Source of the DNA: Fusobacterium ulcerans ATCC 49185
GTDB lineage: Bacteria; Fusobacteriota; Fusobacteriia; Fusobacteriales; Fusobacteriaceae
Reading direction: 5' to 3'
Assembly: GCF_900683735.1 (NCBI RefSeq)
Contig: NZ_LR215979.1
Coordinates: forward strand, 2,480,001-2,544,000
DNA: 64,000 nucleotides
Shown here: in pieces, positions 1 through 9,493 of the stretch
Position numbering within the stretch: the stretch's first letter is position 1
How the letters are laid out: each line of letters begins with the position of its first letter
The notes under the pieces: model-generated
Database searches by the model: none
Seen by the model: the letters and a program-made list of their open reading frames with translations, nothing else
What the model was told of the DNA's origin: nothing
Program-made: the position numbers and the translations under genes

Positions 1-199
1 GGGAACCTGCTCTGTCCATTTCTTCTCTTACTATATTTTCTACTTTTTTCAAAGCTTTATACCCTAGTGGTAAGTATGTATAAACTCCACTTGTAAGTTT
101 TTTTATCATGCTTGCTCTCAATAGAAGTTTATGACTTGCTGTTTCTGCTTCTTTTGGAGTTTCTTTAAGTGTTTTTATATAACTCTTGCTAAATCTCAT
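1..199 (-). CDS. proS: Prolyl-tRNA synthetase, N-terminal fragment (cut by window edge)
   Basis: The reverse strand starts at ATG 199-197, seven bases after a GGAGG, and stays open to base 1. The 66 visible residues begin [13 protein letters not shown] and contain [14 protein letters not shown] and [18 protein letters not shown]. This is the characteristic opening of bacterial-type ProRS, a class II aminoacyl-tRNA synthetase that charges tRNA-Pro with proline in the cytoplasm. The catalytic motifs 2 and 3 lie outside the window, so only the N-terminal part of motif 1 and the dimer region can be judged. The nearest upstream gene ends at 386 and has a terminator, so proS is probably transcribed separately. 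Confidence 0.93.
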   Translation of the reverse strand, partial: MRFSKSYIKTLKETPKEAETASHKLLLRASMIKKLTSGVYTYLPLGYKALKKVENIVREEMDRAGS

Positions 200-321
200 T
201 TTACCCTCCGAATTTTCTATAATTTACTCTATATTTTATCACATTTCAAATATTTTTTCCATACCCTAATTATTCAAGTGTTTTATTCTCTACTTTTTCT
301 CGATATTAAAAAGTCGTATAT

Positions 322-354
322 AAATAAAATAAGGACAGCTCAAAAGCCATCCCT
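322..354 (-). terminator. Rho-independent terminator after the NifX-like gene
   Basis: Read on the minus strand, AGGGATGGC and GCTGTCCTT form a nine-pair stem (with G-U pairs) around a six-base loop, followed by ATTTTATTT. It lies 32 bases past the stop of the NifX-like gene and would separate it from proS. Confidence 0.6.
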
Positions 355-385
355 ATCAATCTACCAAATATTTTTTAGATATAAA

Positions 386-769
386 TTATTTAGCTTTACA
401 GCATTCTCCATGAGAATGATCTGTATAATGATGAACATATTCCTCTTTACCTCTACATATAAGTGTTCCTTGAATATATGCTTTTATTGTATCTTCAATA
501 TTTCCCTCAGCTCCAAGTATTATTTCTACTCCATTATTTTTTATAGCTTCAAATACTGTTGAAGCCATATGCCCAGTAATTACAACATTTACATCTTTAT
601 CTTTTAATAGTTTTGCTGCTGCCCCATGAGCCTTTTCCAATTTTTCTGTAATACCTTGTGCTTCCACTACACCATTTTCTATTACACAAATAAAAAATTT
701 GTCACTGTGACCAAAATGTTTTTCAATATTTACTCCATCCTTTGTTGGAAATCCTACTACTTTTTTCAT
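386..769 (-). CDS. NifX/NifB-type iron-molybdenum cofactor-binding family protein
   Basis: The 127-residue protein matches the small dinitrogenase iron-molybdenum cofactor family (PF02579), whose members bind or carry metal clusters. It starts MKKVVGFPTKDG and has the family-typical HFGHSDKF at residues 18-25, then a Rossmann-like alternation ending near residue 100. The tail HHYTDHSHGECC (residues 113-124) is rich in His and Cys and looks like an added metal site. An AGGAGG sits before the ATG. No nif genes are visible. It lies directly downstream of the chelatase operon with only 38 bases between, and those bases overlap a Fur-box-like palindrome, so it may be read both from the operon and from its own iron-responsive promoter. 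The specific ligand cannot be told from sequence. Confidence 0.8.
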   Translation of the reverse strand: MKKVVGFPTKDGVNIEKHFGHSDKFFICVIENGVVEAQGITEKLEKAHGAAAKLLKDKDVNVVITGHMASTVFEAIKNNGVEIILGAEGNIEDTIKAYIQGTLICRGKEEYVHHYTDHSHGECCKAK

Positions 770-793
770 TTTTTCCTCCTTTGTACTCCTTTA

Positions 794-812
794 GTTTATG
801 ATAATCATTATT
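794..812 (-). promoter_or_regulatory. Fur-box-like palindrome
   Basis: The 19 bases GTTTATGATAATCATTATT match the classical Fur consensus (GATAATGATAATCATTATC) at 16 of 19 positions. The site overlaps the stop codon of the TIM-barrel gene and lies 25 bases before the NifX-like start. No fur gene is in the window and no convincing -35/-10 pair was found beside it, so the regulator is an inference. Confidence 0.45.
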
Positions 813-1776
813 TTTTATAAAACTTTCTTAATATTTTATCTTGTCTTTCTATTTTATCTTCCAGTTCTGCTTTGGTTTTTGCAATCATTTCATATACAAG
901 ATATTCAATAGGTAAAGATTCTATTATATCTATTACTCCTTTATTTTCAAAAGGATCATGATAATCTATAGAGTTAATGTGGATGTATATGTTATTCATA
1001 ACATCTTCTATATTCAATTCTTTATCCTTATGTTCTTTTACTGCCTGCTTCACATACTCTCCTGATAAAGAATAATTGAGATGTATTCCAAAAATATAAC
1101 TTTTGTACTCTCCAAGATTTTCTATATTCTGCTTTACATAAGCTACAGCTTCATCTGAATTTTTAATATCTCTATTATTGTTTATCATATGCCCAGTATC
1201 CAACATAAACCCTATATTTTTATATTTTACATTCTTTAAGATATATTCTACTTCTTTCTTATTGATAAGTTTTAATCCTGGCCACCATAAGTTTTCCAAT
1301 AAAAGTTTAAAAGTATATTCTTCATTAGCAAATAAATCATTTATCAATGACACAACGCTTTTTAAAACTTCTTCATCTGAATATTTGAAATCATAGGTCA
1401 TACTTTCTGTGACTTTTGAATTACAAGCATGAAGTACTACATACTCCACTTCTAATTTTTTTGCTGTTTTTAATTCTTTTTTATAATATTCAATTAATTC
1501 TTCCTTGCCGTTTTCTCCACCACATAAAGATTTAAAATATTTTTTATCCCTTAACTCTTCATATAGTGCATTTAAATCTTCATTGTATAGCTCCAGCCAA
1601 GATGGAAAGAAACGCATATGATAACCTTTAATATAATCTTTTAAATAAGTATTATCTACCTCTGTAAATTTTATTAATTCAAACCCATCAAACCCATATT
1701 TTGAAATATAATACAACATATCTTTTTCTATTTCATCACTGTTAAAAAAGTCTGTTCTGTTCAATAGCTTATACAT
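808..1776 (-). CDS. Sugar phosphate isomerase/epimerase-like TIM-barrel protein
   Basis: This 322-residue protein belongs to the xylose-isomerase-like TIM-barrel superfamily (AP_endonuc_2 type). Candidate metal ligands occur in the expected order: E161 in LLLENLWW, D193 and H196 in MLDTGH, H232 in GIHLN, H273-D274 in DYHDPF and E296 in LVYEM. I chose ATG 1776 because AAGGAATAAGA precedes it correctly; a GTG seven codons earlier has no ribosome site and sits four bases from the upstream stop. It is the last gene of the cobalamin-riboswitch operon, 25 bases after chlD. No member with a corrinoid role is known to me, so its substrate is unknown. A sugar or nucleotide-loop fragment is possible by context only. 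Confidence 0.72.
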   Translation of the reverse strand: MYKLLNRTDFFNSDEIEKDMLYYISKYGFDGFELIKFTEVDNTYLKDYIKGYHMRFFPSWLELYNEDLNALYEELRDKKYFKSLCGGENGKEELIEYYKKELKTAKKLEVEYVVLHACNSKVTESMTYDFKYSDEEVLKSVVSLINDLFANEEYTFKLLLENLWWPGLKLINKKEVEYILKNVKYKNIGFMLDTGHMINNNRDIKNSDEAVAYVKQNIENLGEYKSYIFGIHLNYSLSGEYVKQAVKEHKDKELNIEDVMNNIYIHINSIDYHDPFENKGVIDIIESLPIEYLVYEMIAKTKAELEDKIERQDKILRKFYKK

Positions 1777-1801
1777 TCTTATTCCTTTCCAATACACTCT
1801 T

Positions 1802-3709
1802 TCATATATTATCTTTTATAAGCTTTAGCATATCTTCACTTTTCAGATTTTCAAGTTTATAATAATCTGCTTTCATGGCTTCACTCAATGTCTTTGCCAT
1901 TTCAAGTTTTATAAACCCTTCTTCTGTATCTATTACTATGGCTCTTATTCCATCATTTTTTATTTTTTCAGCCATTTCAATACTCTCTTTCACTGGATCT
2001 TTTCCTGAAACAGAAAAATTTCCTTTTCCATCAGTTAAGAATACTATTAAAGGAACAATTTCTTTATCTTTTCTTATTTCGTTTTTCATTATTGTATATG
2101 CTTTTGCAATACCTTCTGCTAATGGAGTTTTTCCTCCTGTTGTTAACTTTTCCAGCTTTTTCTGTGCTAGATCTATACTTCTGGTAATAGGCAACAATTC
2201 CTCTGCTCTATCTCTTCTGAAAGATACCATTCCTACTTTATCTCTTTTTTCATAGGCATCTTTTAACAAAGACATAATTGCTCCCTTTACTGCTTCCATT
2301 CTTTTTTTAACTCCCATAGAACCACTTGAATCTACCACAAAAAGAATATTTGCCCCTGTTCTTTTTTCTCTTATCTTGACTCTTATATGCTCTTTTTTTA
2401 TACTTATCATCAGATTATTTTCTTTATTCTTTGTCTGATATGGAGCTGCTGCTCTTATTGTTGCATCAAAAGCAAAATCTCTAATTTTTCCCTTTGGCAA
2501 AGTACTCTTTATATATCTTCCTTGTAAAGAACCACTTTTAGTTTTACATCTCTTTCCTGTTCCAGCTCTTTTTTTAGTATCATGTACAGTATCTATGAGT
2601 ATATCCTTTACTTTAAAGATTTCTCCTATTTCAAACTCTTCTTCAGATTCTGTGTTTTCATTATTTTTCTTTTCCTCTTCATTCTTATCTGAATTTTCAG
2701 AGATTTCAGAATCATTTTTCTCTTCATTTTCTTTTCCACTCTCTTCTGGGGTTTCTTTTTCCTGTTTTTCATCTGGAAGATTATTTTCTTCTGAGTCCTT
2801 ATCTTCTTGTTCATCTTCATGATTATTATCTTTCAGTTCATTTCCCTTATTTTGAGGTGTACTTTCCTGTTTTTGATTTGTTCTGTGAGGAAGAACAAAT
2901 ATAGCTGCTTCCTTTAAATCATCTATATTTAAATAACTTCTTCCATCTAATGCTGCCAAGGATTTAGCTGTTTCTACAAGAATTATTTCAGCTCTATTAC
3001 CTATTGTATTAGCTTCTTCTACAATCTTTACAGCTATATTCATTATCTGTTCACTAACTTTTATCTTTTCTACTCTTTCTTTGGCACGATTTACTTTTTC
3101 TTTTAATATTTCTTCCTCTTCAACATATTTTTTACAAAATTCTATGGGGTTATTTTCATATTCCAACCTTTTCTTTACTATTCTTACTCTTTCCAAAACA
3201 TTGCGAGTTCCAACAGCATTTACATAAAGTCCAAATTTATCTAATAATTGAGGTCTTAAATCTCCCTCTTCTGGATTCATTGTCCCTATTAAAACAAATC
3301 TGCATTCATGAGAAAAACTTACTCCATCTCTTTCTACATAATTCATCTCTCGTGAAGCTACTTCTAATATACTGCTTACTATACTGTCTCCTAATAGATT
3401 TATTTCATCTACATATAAAATATTTCCATGACATTTTTTTAAAAGTCCTTCCTGAAATATTTTTTTTCCAGATTTCATAGTTTTTTCTATATCTATACTT
3501 CCTACCAGATTATCTTCTGTTATATTTAAAGGAAGATTTATCACTTTCATTTCAGAAAATAATTCTCCTAATCCTCTGACCAATGTAGATTTTGCTGTTC
3601 CCTTTTCTCCATTTATCAGCACTCCTCCTATTTTTTTATTTACTATATTTAGAAGAAGAGCTTTTTTTATTCTTTCCTGTCCTTCAACTGCTACAAAAGG
3701 AAATATCAT
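1802..3709 (-). CDS. chlD: Magnesium/cobalt chelatase ChlD-like subunit (AAA+ plus VWA)
   Basis: The 635-residue protein has an AAA+ module with Walker [10 protein letters not shown] at 34-42 and Walker B LYVDE at 98-102. An Asp/Glu/Lys/Asn-rich linker runs from about 285 to 360, and a C-terminal von Willebrand A domain carries the MIDAS motif DSSGS at 460-464, TGGKTPL near 524-530 and TDG at 559-561. This layout is that of the D subunit of class I chelatases, which forms a double ring with the I subunit and drives the H/CobN subunit. Unlike many ChlD proteins, its Walker motifs look intact, so it may hydrolyse ATP itself. An AAGGAGG overlapping the ChlI stop gives tight coupling (ten bases between genes). 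Whether it serves insertion or removal of metal cannot be seen. Confidence 0.88.
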   Translation of the reverse strand: MIFPFVAVEGQERIKKALLLNIVNKKIGGVLINGEKGTAKSTLVRGLGELFSEMKVINLPLNITEDNLVGSIDIEKTMKSGKKIFQEGLLKKCHGNILYVDEINLLGDSIVSSILEVASREMNYVERDGVSFSHECRFVLIGTMNPEEGDLRPQLLDKFGLYVNAVGTRNVLERVRIVKKRLEYENNPIEFCKKYVEEEEILKEKVNRAKERVEKIKVSEQIMNIAVKIVEEANTIGNRAEIILVETAKSLAALDGRSYLNIDDLKEAAIFVLPHRTNQKQESTPQNKGNELKDNNHEDEQEDKDSEENNLPDEKQEKETPEESGKENEEKNDSEISENSDKNEEEKKNNENTESEEEFEIGEIFKVKDILIDTVHDTKKRAGTGKRCKTKSGSLQGRYIKSTLPKGKIRDFAFDATIRAAAPYQTKNKENNLMISIKKEHIRVKIREKRTGANILFVVDSSGSMGVKKRMEAVKGAIMSLLKDAYEKRDKVGMVSFRRDRAEELLPITRSIDLAQKKLEKLTTGGKTPLAEGIAKAYTIMKNEIRKDKEIVPLIVFLTDGKGNFSVSGKDPVKESIEMAEKIKNDGIRAIVIDTEEGFIKLEMAKTLSEAMKADYYKLENLKSEDMLKLIKDNI

Positions 3710-3719
3710 ATTTCCCTCC

Positions 3720-4748
3720 TTATAAGTTTTCTATGAGCTTTTCTAATTTGCTTTCTTCCAACACACCATCTTCAAAAGGAGTTTTTCTCATTCTATGAGG
3801 TAATGTCAATACTGCTGCTCTCAACATATCCTCCTTAGCTACATCTTCTCTTCCTTCATATGCAGCTATTGTTATAGCTGTTTTTATAACACTTATATCT
3901 GCTCTGTGCCCATCAACATTCAAAGCTATTGATATTTTAGCTGCAATTTCATACATTTCATCACTGCATTTAATATTTTTTAATATTTTTTTACTTTTTT
4001 CTATTTTTTCTTTTAATTCATTTTCGTCTTTTTCATATTTTTTTATAAATTTTTCGGAGTCTGCTTCAAATTCAAGCCTTCTTTTAACTACTTCTACTCT
4101 TTTACTTGTTTCTTTTTCTCCAGCTACATCTACCACCAGTCCAAACCTGTCTAATAATTGAGGCCTCAAATCTCCTTCTTCTGGATTCATTGTCCCTACC
4201 AATATAAATTTAGCTGGGTGGCTGAATGATATCCCTTCTCTTTCTATACTGTTTACTCCCATAGCTGCTGAATCCAATAAAACATCAACTATATGATCAT
4301 CCAATAAATTTATTTCATCTACATAGAGAATATTTCTATTACTTTGAGCAAGTATTCCCTTTTCAAATTTCTTTTCTCCATTTTTTATTGCATGTTCAAT
4401 ATCCAATGTTCCTACCACTCTGTCTTCTGTAGCACTTATTGGAAGATTTATTACTTTCATTTTACCTTGAATTATCTGAATCTCTTCTCCTGCTTTATAT
4501 TTTTTTAGGCACTCATCACAAAACTCATCAGGTTTCTCAGGGTCGCAATGAAATTCACAATGATTTTCATCCCTCTCTGCAAGAAGACTGGCAAGACCCC
4601 TAACTAATGTAGATTTTGCCGTTCCCTTCTCTCCTCTTATAAGTACCCCTCCTAAAGCTGGGTTTATTATATTCAATATTAATGCTTCTTTCATTTTTTC
4701 TTGCCCTACTATCCCTGTAAAAGGATAGAGAAAATTTCTATTACTCAT
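3720..4748 (-). CDS. chlI: Magnesium/cobalt chelatase ChlI-like AAA+ ATPase
   Basis: The 342-residue protein is a BchI/ChlI-type AAA+ motor: Walker [10 protein letters not shown] at 39-47, Walker B LYVDE at 141-145, [19 protein letters not shown] as sensor and arginine-finger region, and a C-terminal helical lid ending in [13 protein letters not shown] Cys/His segment with C64, C68, C77 and C80 lies between Walker A and the next strand; comparable Cys-rich insertions are common in ChlI, so this is not unusual. The start overlaps the radical-SAM stop by eight bases, with AAAGGA in front. It is the only I subunit seen for two CobN paralogues, so one motor probably serves both. Confidence 0.9.
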   Translation of the reverse strand: MSNRNFLYPFTGIVGQEKMKEALILNIINPALGGVLIRGEKGTAKSTLVRGLASLLAERDENHCEFHCDPEKPDEFCDECLKKYKAGEEIQIIQGKMKVINLPISATEDRVVGTLDIEHAIKNGEKKFEKGILAQSNRNILYVDEINLLDDHIVDVLLDSAAMGVNSIEREGISFSHPAKFILVGTMNPEEGDLRPQLLDRFGLVVDVAGEKETSKRVEVVKRRLEFEADSEKFIKKYEKDENELKEKIEKSKKILKNIKCSDEMYEIAAKISIALNVDGHRADISVIKTAITIAAYEGREDVAKEDMLRAAVLTLPHRMRKTPFEDGVLEESKLEKLIENL

Positions 4749-5766
4749 TTATTTTCCTTTCTTCATCCAGTATTTTAAACACTGCCTTTCGCAGAATACA
4801 ATCTTTATCTTCTGTTTCATATTTTTGATTATACAGCATTCTCGAAGGACAGCACCCTTTACAAATTTTCCTATATTCACATATATTACATCTTTCATAT
4901 TTCCCTGAAGATAATTTTTTCATCTCAATTTCTTCATCTATATTTCCCATATAATATTCTATATTTCCTACAAGAGAACTGCATGGATAAGTATCTCCAG
5001 CTGGAGTTACTACTATGGCCTGCCCCAATGACGAATAACAATAATTATCACTGCTGCACTCCATACATTCTCTCATTTTCGTTTCTTCTATTTCTCTTAT
5101 TCCTACTTTTTTTCCTGTGAGTTCTATAAGAAGCTGAATCTTTTCATATGCCTTTTTTATATTAATATAAATATCTCCATCATTTGGAGGTTTTATCTCT
5201 TTATTACTATTACAGTTTCCAGCAGTTCGTAAAAGATCAAGCCCTATTCCTCTTACATTTCCTAAGTAATATGCCATTTCTATTAATTTTTCAAGTTTTT
5301 CAATATTTTTATTAGTTACCACACAATTTATATTTATATCTTTTTTATACTCTCTAAGAAAATTTATCCCTTGAAGAACTTTTTTAGTTCCTCCCCTCAA
5401 CTCCTCATTAACAGCTACAGTTCCATCAAAACTAATTCCTATATTTATATCCATTTTTGCAAGTTTTTTGGCTATTTCTTCTGTTATCAATGTCCCATTG
5501 CTTTGGAGTCCTATCTTGCATTTATATCCATTTTCTTTCAAGTATTGATAAAGCTTTTCTATTACCTTGAAATTAAGCAGTGGTTCTCCCCCTGCCAATA
5601 TCAGAATAAAGTTTTTATTTTCACAAAGATTTATTGCTTTTTTAGCAGTTTCAAAAGACATTAATTTATGAGTAAATGCAGGGTGGGCATAGCAATATTT
5701 GCAATTTAAATTACAATCATCAGCCAGCCACAACACAAGATATTTAATATTTTTTTTACTCTTCAT
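4741..5766 (-). CDS. Radical SAM enzyme with SPASM-type C-terminal cluster domain
   Basis: The 341-residue protein has the radical-SAM cluster motif CNLNCKYC (C18, C22, C25), the AdoMet-binding GGEP at 59-62 and a C-terminal SPASM-type Cys array (C234, C237, C243, C262, C293, C296, C302, C305, C306, C323) likely to hold auxiliary 4Fe-4S clusters. SPASM enzymes modify peptides, but the related AhbC, AhbD and NirJ act on tetrapyrroles. The gene overlaps the cobN stop by 11 bases and the chlI start by eight, so it sits inside a chelatase cassette with no room for a precursor peptide. That favours a tetrapyrrole or corrinoid side-chain reaction, which is an inference. Its exact subfamily cannot be fixed without a profile search. 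Confidence 0.82.
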   Translation of the reverse strand: MKSKKNIKYLVLWLADDCNLNCKYCYAHPAFTHKLMSFETAKKAINLCENKNFILILAGGEPLLNFKVIEKLYQYLKENGYKCKIGLQSNGTLITEEIAKKLAKMDINIGISFDGTVAVNEELRGGTKKVLQGINFLREYKKDININCVVTNKNIEKLEKLIEMAYYLGNVRGIGLDLLRTAGNCNSNKEIKPPNDGDIYINIKKAYEKIQLLIELTGKKVGIREIEETKMRECMECSSDNYCYSSLGQAIVVTPAGDTYPCSSLVGNIEYYMGNIDEEIEMKKLSSGKYERCNICEYRKICKGCCPSRMLYNQKYETEDKDCILRKAVFKILDEERKINE

Positions 5767-8700
5767 ATGCCTCTACATCACCTTCAATGCTTAAATATAT
5801 TTTTCTTAAACTTTCTAGTTTTTCTGGAGATGCACTCCACATATTTCTTTGATTAGCTTCTAAAAGCTTTTCAGCTATATTCATCACTGCATGTGGATTA
5901 TTTTCTTTTATCCACTCTCTGTTTTCTTCATTTTCAATATATTTTTCAGTTATTTTATCATACATCCAGTCTTCAGCTATCTCAGATGTTGCATCCCACC
6001 CAAAGAATATATCTACCATAAAACTTACTTCCTGAGCTCCTTTATATCCATGTCTCTTTAACCCCTCAAACCACTTTGGATTCAGTATTCTTGACCTCAT
6101 TATTTTGGCAGTTTCTTCTTTTAAACTTTTTATTTTTGTTGACTCTGGATCACTTGCATTTGCACTATATGAACGAGGATCTTTTCCACTGGCACATTTT
6201 ACTGCTGCTACCAATCCACCATGATATGTATAGTAATCATCACTTTCCAGCATATCTATTTCAACTGAACTTTCATTTTTTACTGTTATTTCTGACTTAG
6301 CCATTCTCTTAGTGAATATCTTTTCTACTTTGGTTCCATGATAGCTGCTTCCATAAGCATGACTGCTCCAATTTATATATGCTTTTCCTAAATCTTCTCT
6401 TGTTTCCCATTCCTTTGAATTGATAAGCACTCCCACCCCAGCGCCATAGGTACCTGGCGGACATCCAAAGACTCTCATTTTTGAAATATGTTCAGCTTCA
6501 CTCAATTGGTATCCCTCTTTTAAAAGCTCTTCTATCTCTTCATTCATATTTTTTCTAATGTAGTTTATTTCCTCAGGTTCATCTAATTGTGATACCAGAT
6601 TTACTGCTTCTTCTAATAATCTTATAAGAATTGGAAAAGTATCTCTGAATAATCCTGTTATCCTTAATGTTACATCTATTCTAGGTCTTTTCAATTCTTC
6701 ATAGGGAATAACTTCTAATCCTATTACTCTATCTCCATTATTCAGCCATATTGGTCTTACTCCCATAAGGTATAATGCTTCTGCAATATCATCTCCATTG
6801 GTTTTCATTGTTTCTCCACCATAGATCAACATAGCTATATTTTGAGGTATTTTCCCCTCATCCTCAATATATCTTTCTATAAGTTTATCTCCTAACTGCA
6901 TTCCTACTTTCCATGATGCTCTTGATGGAATTTTGTTAGGATCTATTGCATAAAAATTAGTTCCTGTAGGTAAAATATTTATATTTCCTCTTGTGGGACA
7001 TCCTGATTGTCCTGGAATAATAAATTTTCCCTCAGCACCTTTTATTGTACTTTCTTTTTCTCTTACTACTCCTCTTATTTTAGGTAAAACAGTTCCTAAT
7101 ATATTATTTCTAAGAGTTAAAATATATTTTCTATTTTTTACTTCATATCCTGAATATTCACCTTTTAATTCTGTTTTATTATCTGATAATATTTCTTTTA
7201 TGATATCTAAAGTTATATTTCTTATATCATCTAAAATCATAAGATTACTTTTTCCATTTTCAGAAAAATCATATGGCTCATTCTTCAATTGTTCCAAATC
7301 ATATCCCAAAGCTTTTCCAACAGATTTATCTGCTGCCAACATTCCACAGTTATCTATTCTCATAAGAGCTTGAATTAAAGTAGCACATCTATCTCCTTCT
7401 GCTGGTTCTCCTAATATATGAAGACCATCTTTGATTGTTGAACTTTTTAATTCCTCTATATATGAATGAAGCTTATTTATAAAGATCTTATAATCTTCTA
7501 AAACTTTTTCTTTGTCTAAATTCATATCCAAATTATAGTTATACTTAAACACTCTGTCTAATATATCCTTTTTAATTCCTTCCACTTTTGAATCTTTTGC
7601 ATTTTCAGCTTGATAATACTGCTTTATCAATTCATCTATTTCTTCTATGTCCTCATACTCTCCTGCTAAAGTAAGAGCTGGAATCATATATGATATGAGA
7701 GCTGCATAACTTCTTCTTTTAGCCTGTAATCCCTCACCTGTTACATTAATAGAATAATCATACAAATGTGGAATATCATCTATATTAAAATCTGGACAAC
7801 AACTGCTGCTTAATCCTATCTCTTTTCCTGGCAGCCATTCTAAAGTTCCATGAGTTCCCACATGATAAATCACATCTGCTTTAAATACTTCCTTTATCCA
7901 CTTATAAAAAGAATAATATTGATGGGGAATCATAAAATTTGTATTATGATACATTTCTTCTGCTCTGCATATCATCCCTCTTGCAGGCTGTAGTCCTATA
8001 AAAATATTTCCATTGAGTATCCCAGGAACTGGCAATACATCTTCATACACCATAAATTCTCCTGGACCTTTTCCCCATTGCTCCTCCATTTTCTTTTGAA
8101 CTTTTTCATCAAGCTGATCAAACCACTTCAAATATTTTTTCTTGTCTATTATATCTATACTTTTTTTTAATACCTTTTCAGAAGTTAACCATTTCTGATC
8201 ATTTGATACTCCTTTTATAATCTTCTGAATTATCTCATTTCCATCTTTAAATTTATATTCAGTTTTAATACCCATTTCATCAAAAGCTTCTACCATATTA
8301 TATACAGAATTAGGTGTATCCAATCCAAAGGCACACCCTATCATGTCATTTCTTGGAGGCATATTGTGAAATATTACTGCTATTTTTTTATCTTCATTCT
8401 TTTTTTGAGATAACCTCGCCCATCCCATAGCCATTCTTGCTATTTTATTTACTCTTTCATTAATTGGAATAAAAACAGACTTTTCTCCAAATTCATCTTT
8501 AATAATTTCATGAGTACAACAAGTAACTGAAATAATCTGTCCATCAAACTCTGGATAATAAACCCCTGTTGTAAGAGACATAGTATCCAATCCACGAACA
8601 TCTTCTTCCCATGTTTCTCTATTTTGATATGTAGTCATAGCTTGGATGACAGGAACTCCCATATCTTCAAATATACTTTTTTCTACTACAGATGTTCCAT

Positions 8701-9493
8701 CTCCAGGTTCATTAAATATACTTTGAGAATACCCAATAAGATTTATTATGACACTAGGTATAACTTTTTCATTTTTTTTGAAATAATTTTCTATTACCCA
8801 TTTTGTTCCCCTTGATTTTATAGATTGATCTGGAATAGAATTAGTAAAGACAACTAAAGGAATTCCACCTTCTCTTTTTATTTCTTCTATGAATTTATCT
8901 ATAACTTCCATTCTTCTACTCTGCCATTCTCGTCCATGAAAAAGTATTCCCACTATATTTTTTTCTTTTGCTATACTTTCAATAAATTTATCTGTATCTT
9001 TTACTATTTCTCCATTGGCATAAATTCCTTCCCATTGTGGATATTGACACTCTTCTATTTCATATTTATCTTTTCCTAGAGTATTGGCTGCATATAGAAT
9101 CATATTTCTATAATTCTTTTCTCCACCTAAAAGATAGTATTTGGTTAATTTGTCCTGTACTAAAGATGAAAGTCCTGAATTTGCAGTAAATTCTCTTGTT
9201 TCATCTTCTATTGTAGAATGTATAAAAAATGGTTTTTTCCCCTGAAATTTCTTTTTAAACATTAAAAACTTTTTAAATGTTGATATTCCTCCATGTATCA
9301 TCATACATATTAAATCACTTTTTTTAGTATGAGTTTCTAATTGATTGTATACTGCATCAGAAGAATCTATTTCAAAAGCTGTAAAAAATTTAAACTCAAA
9401 CTTTCCTTGATATTCTTTAGTTATAGAGCTGCATACTTTATTTAAACTATACATATTATCAAACATTGAAGTTATAAATATTATTTTAAACAT
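5756..9493 (-). CDS. cobN: CobN/ChlH-type chelatase large subunit (copy 1)
   Basis: At 1245 residues this matches the length of CobN, the large substrate-binding subunit of class I chelatases. The conserved stretch HVGTHGTLEW lies at 544-553, with IFIGLQPARG near 497-506 and PGQSGCPTRGN later on. CobN normally inserts Co(II) into hydrogenobyrinate diamide together with CobS/CobT or ChlI/ChlD. In Bacteroides a CobN homologue (HmuS) in a heme-uptake operon instead removes metal. Here it follows TonB, ABC and cbiZ genes under a cobalamin riboswitch and is followed by rSAM, chlI and chlD. No other corrin-ring synthesis gene is in the window. The ATG overlaps the cbiZ stop by eight bases, with GGGGGAA in front. 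Copy 2 at 15764-19504 is closely similar end to end. Confidence 0.9.
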   Translation of the reverse strand: MFKIIFITSMFDNMYSLNKVCSSITKEYQGKFEFKFFTAFEIDSSDAVYNQLETHTKKSDLICMMIHGGISTFKKFLMFKKKFQGKKPFFIHSTIEDETREFTANSGLSSLVQDKLTKYYLLGGEKNYRNMILYAANTLGKDKYEIEECQYPQWEGIYANGEIVKDTDKFIESIAKEKNIVGILFHGREWQSRRMEVIDKFIEEIKREGGIPLVVFTNSIPDQSIKSRGTKWVIENYFKKNEKVIPSVIINLIGYSQSIFNEPGDGTSVVEKSIFEDMGVPVIQAMTTYQNRETWEEDVRGLDTMSLTTGVYYPEFDGQIISVTCCTHEIIKDEFGEKSVFIPINERVNKIARMAMGWARLSQKKNEDKKIAVIFHNMPPRNDMIGCAFGLDTPNSVYNMVEAFDEMGIKTEYKFKDGNEIIQKIIKGVSNDQKWLTSEKVLKKSIDIIDKKKYLKWFDQLDEKVQKKMEEQWGKGPGEFMVYEDVLPVPGILNGNIFIGLQPARGMICRAEEMYHNTNFMIPHQYYSFYKWIKEVFKADVIYHVGTHGTLEWLPGKEIGLSSSCCPDFNIDDIPHLYDYSINVTGEGLQAKRRSYAALISYMIPALTLAGEYEDIEEIDELIKQYYQAENAKDSKVEGIKKDILDRVFKYNYNLDMNLDKEKVLEDYKIFINKLHSYIEELKSSTIKDGLHILGEPAEGDRCATLIQALMRIDNCGMLAADKSVGKALGYDLEQLKNEPYDFSENGKSNLMILDDIRNITLDIIKEILSDNKTELKGEYSGYEVKNRKYILTLRNNILGTVLPKIRGVVREKESTIKGAEGKFIIPGQSGCPTRGNINILPTGTNFYAIDPNKIPSRASWKVGMQLGDKLIERYIEDEGKIPQNIAMLIYGGETMKTNGDDIAEALYLMGVRPIWLNNGDRVIGLEVIPYEELKRPRIDVTLRITGLFRDTFPILIRLLEEAVNLVSQLDEPEEINYIRKNMNEEIEELLKEGYQLSEAEHISKMRVFGCPPGTYGAGVGVLINSKEWETREDLGKAYINWSSHAYGSSYHGTKVEKIFTKRMAKSEITVKNESSVEIDMLESDDYYTYHGGLVAAVKCASGKDPRSYSANASDPESTKIKSLKEETAKIMRSRILNPKWFEGLKRHGYKGAQEVSFMVDIFFGWDATSEIAEDWMYDKITEKYIENEENREWIKENNPHAVMNIAEKLLEANQRNMWSASPEKLESLRKIYLSIEGDVEAYEE

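Noticed and set aside
131-562. Open frame of 143 codons on the plus strand
   Set aside because: It lies over the proS start, the terminator and the end of the NifX-like gene on the other strand, has a Phe/Tyr/Cys-rich composition typical of antisense AT-rich DNA and no ribosome site.
3920-4570. Cys/His-rich insertion in ChlI as a possible novel zinc site
   Set aside because: Similar Cys-containing insertions are common in BchI/ChlI proteins, so it does not mark a new subfamily.
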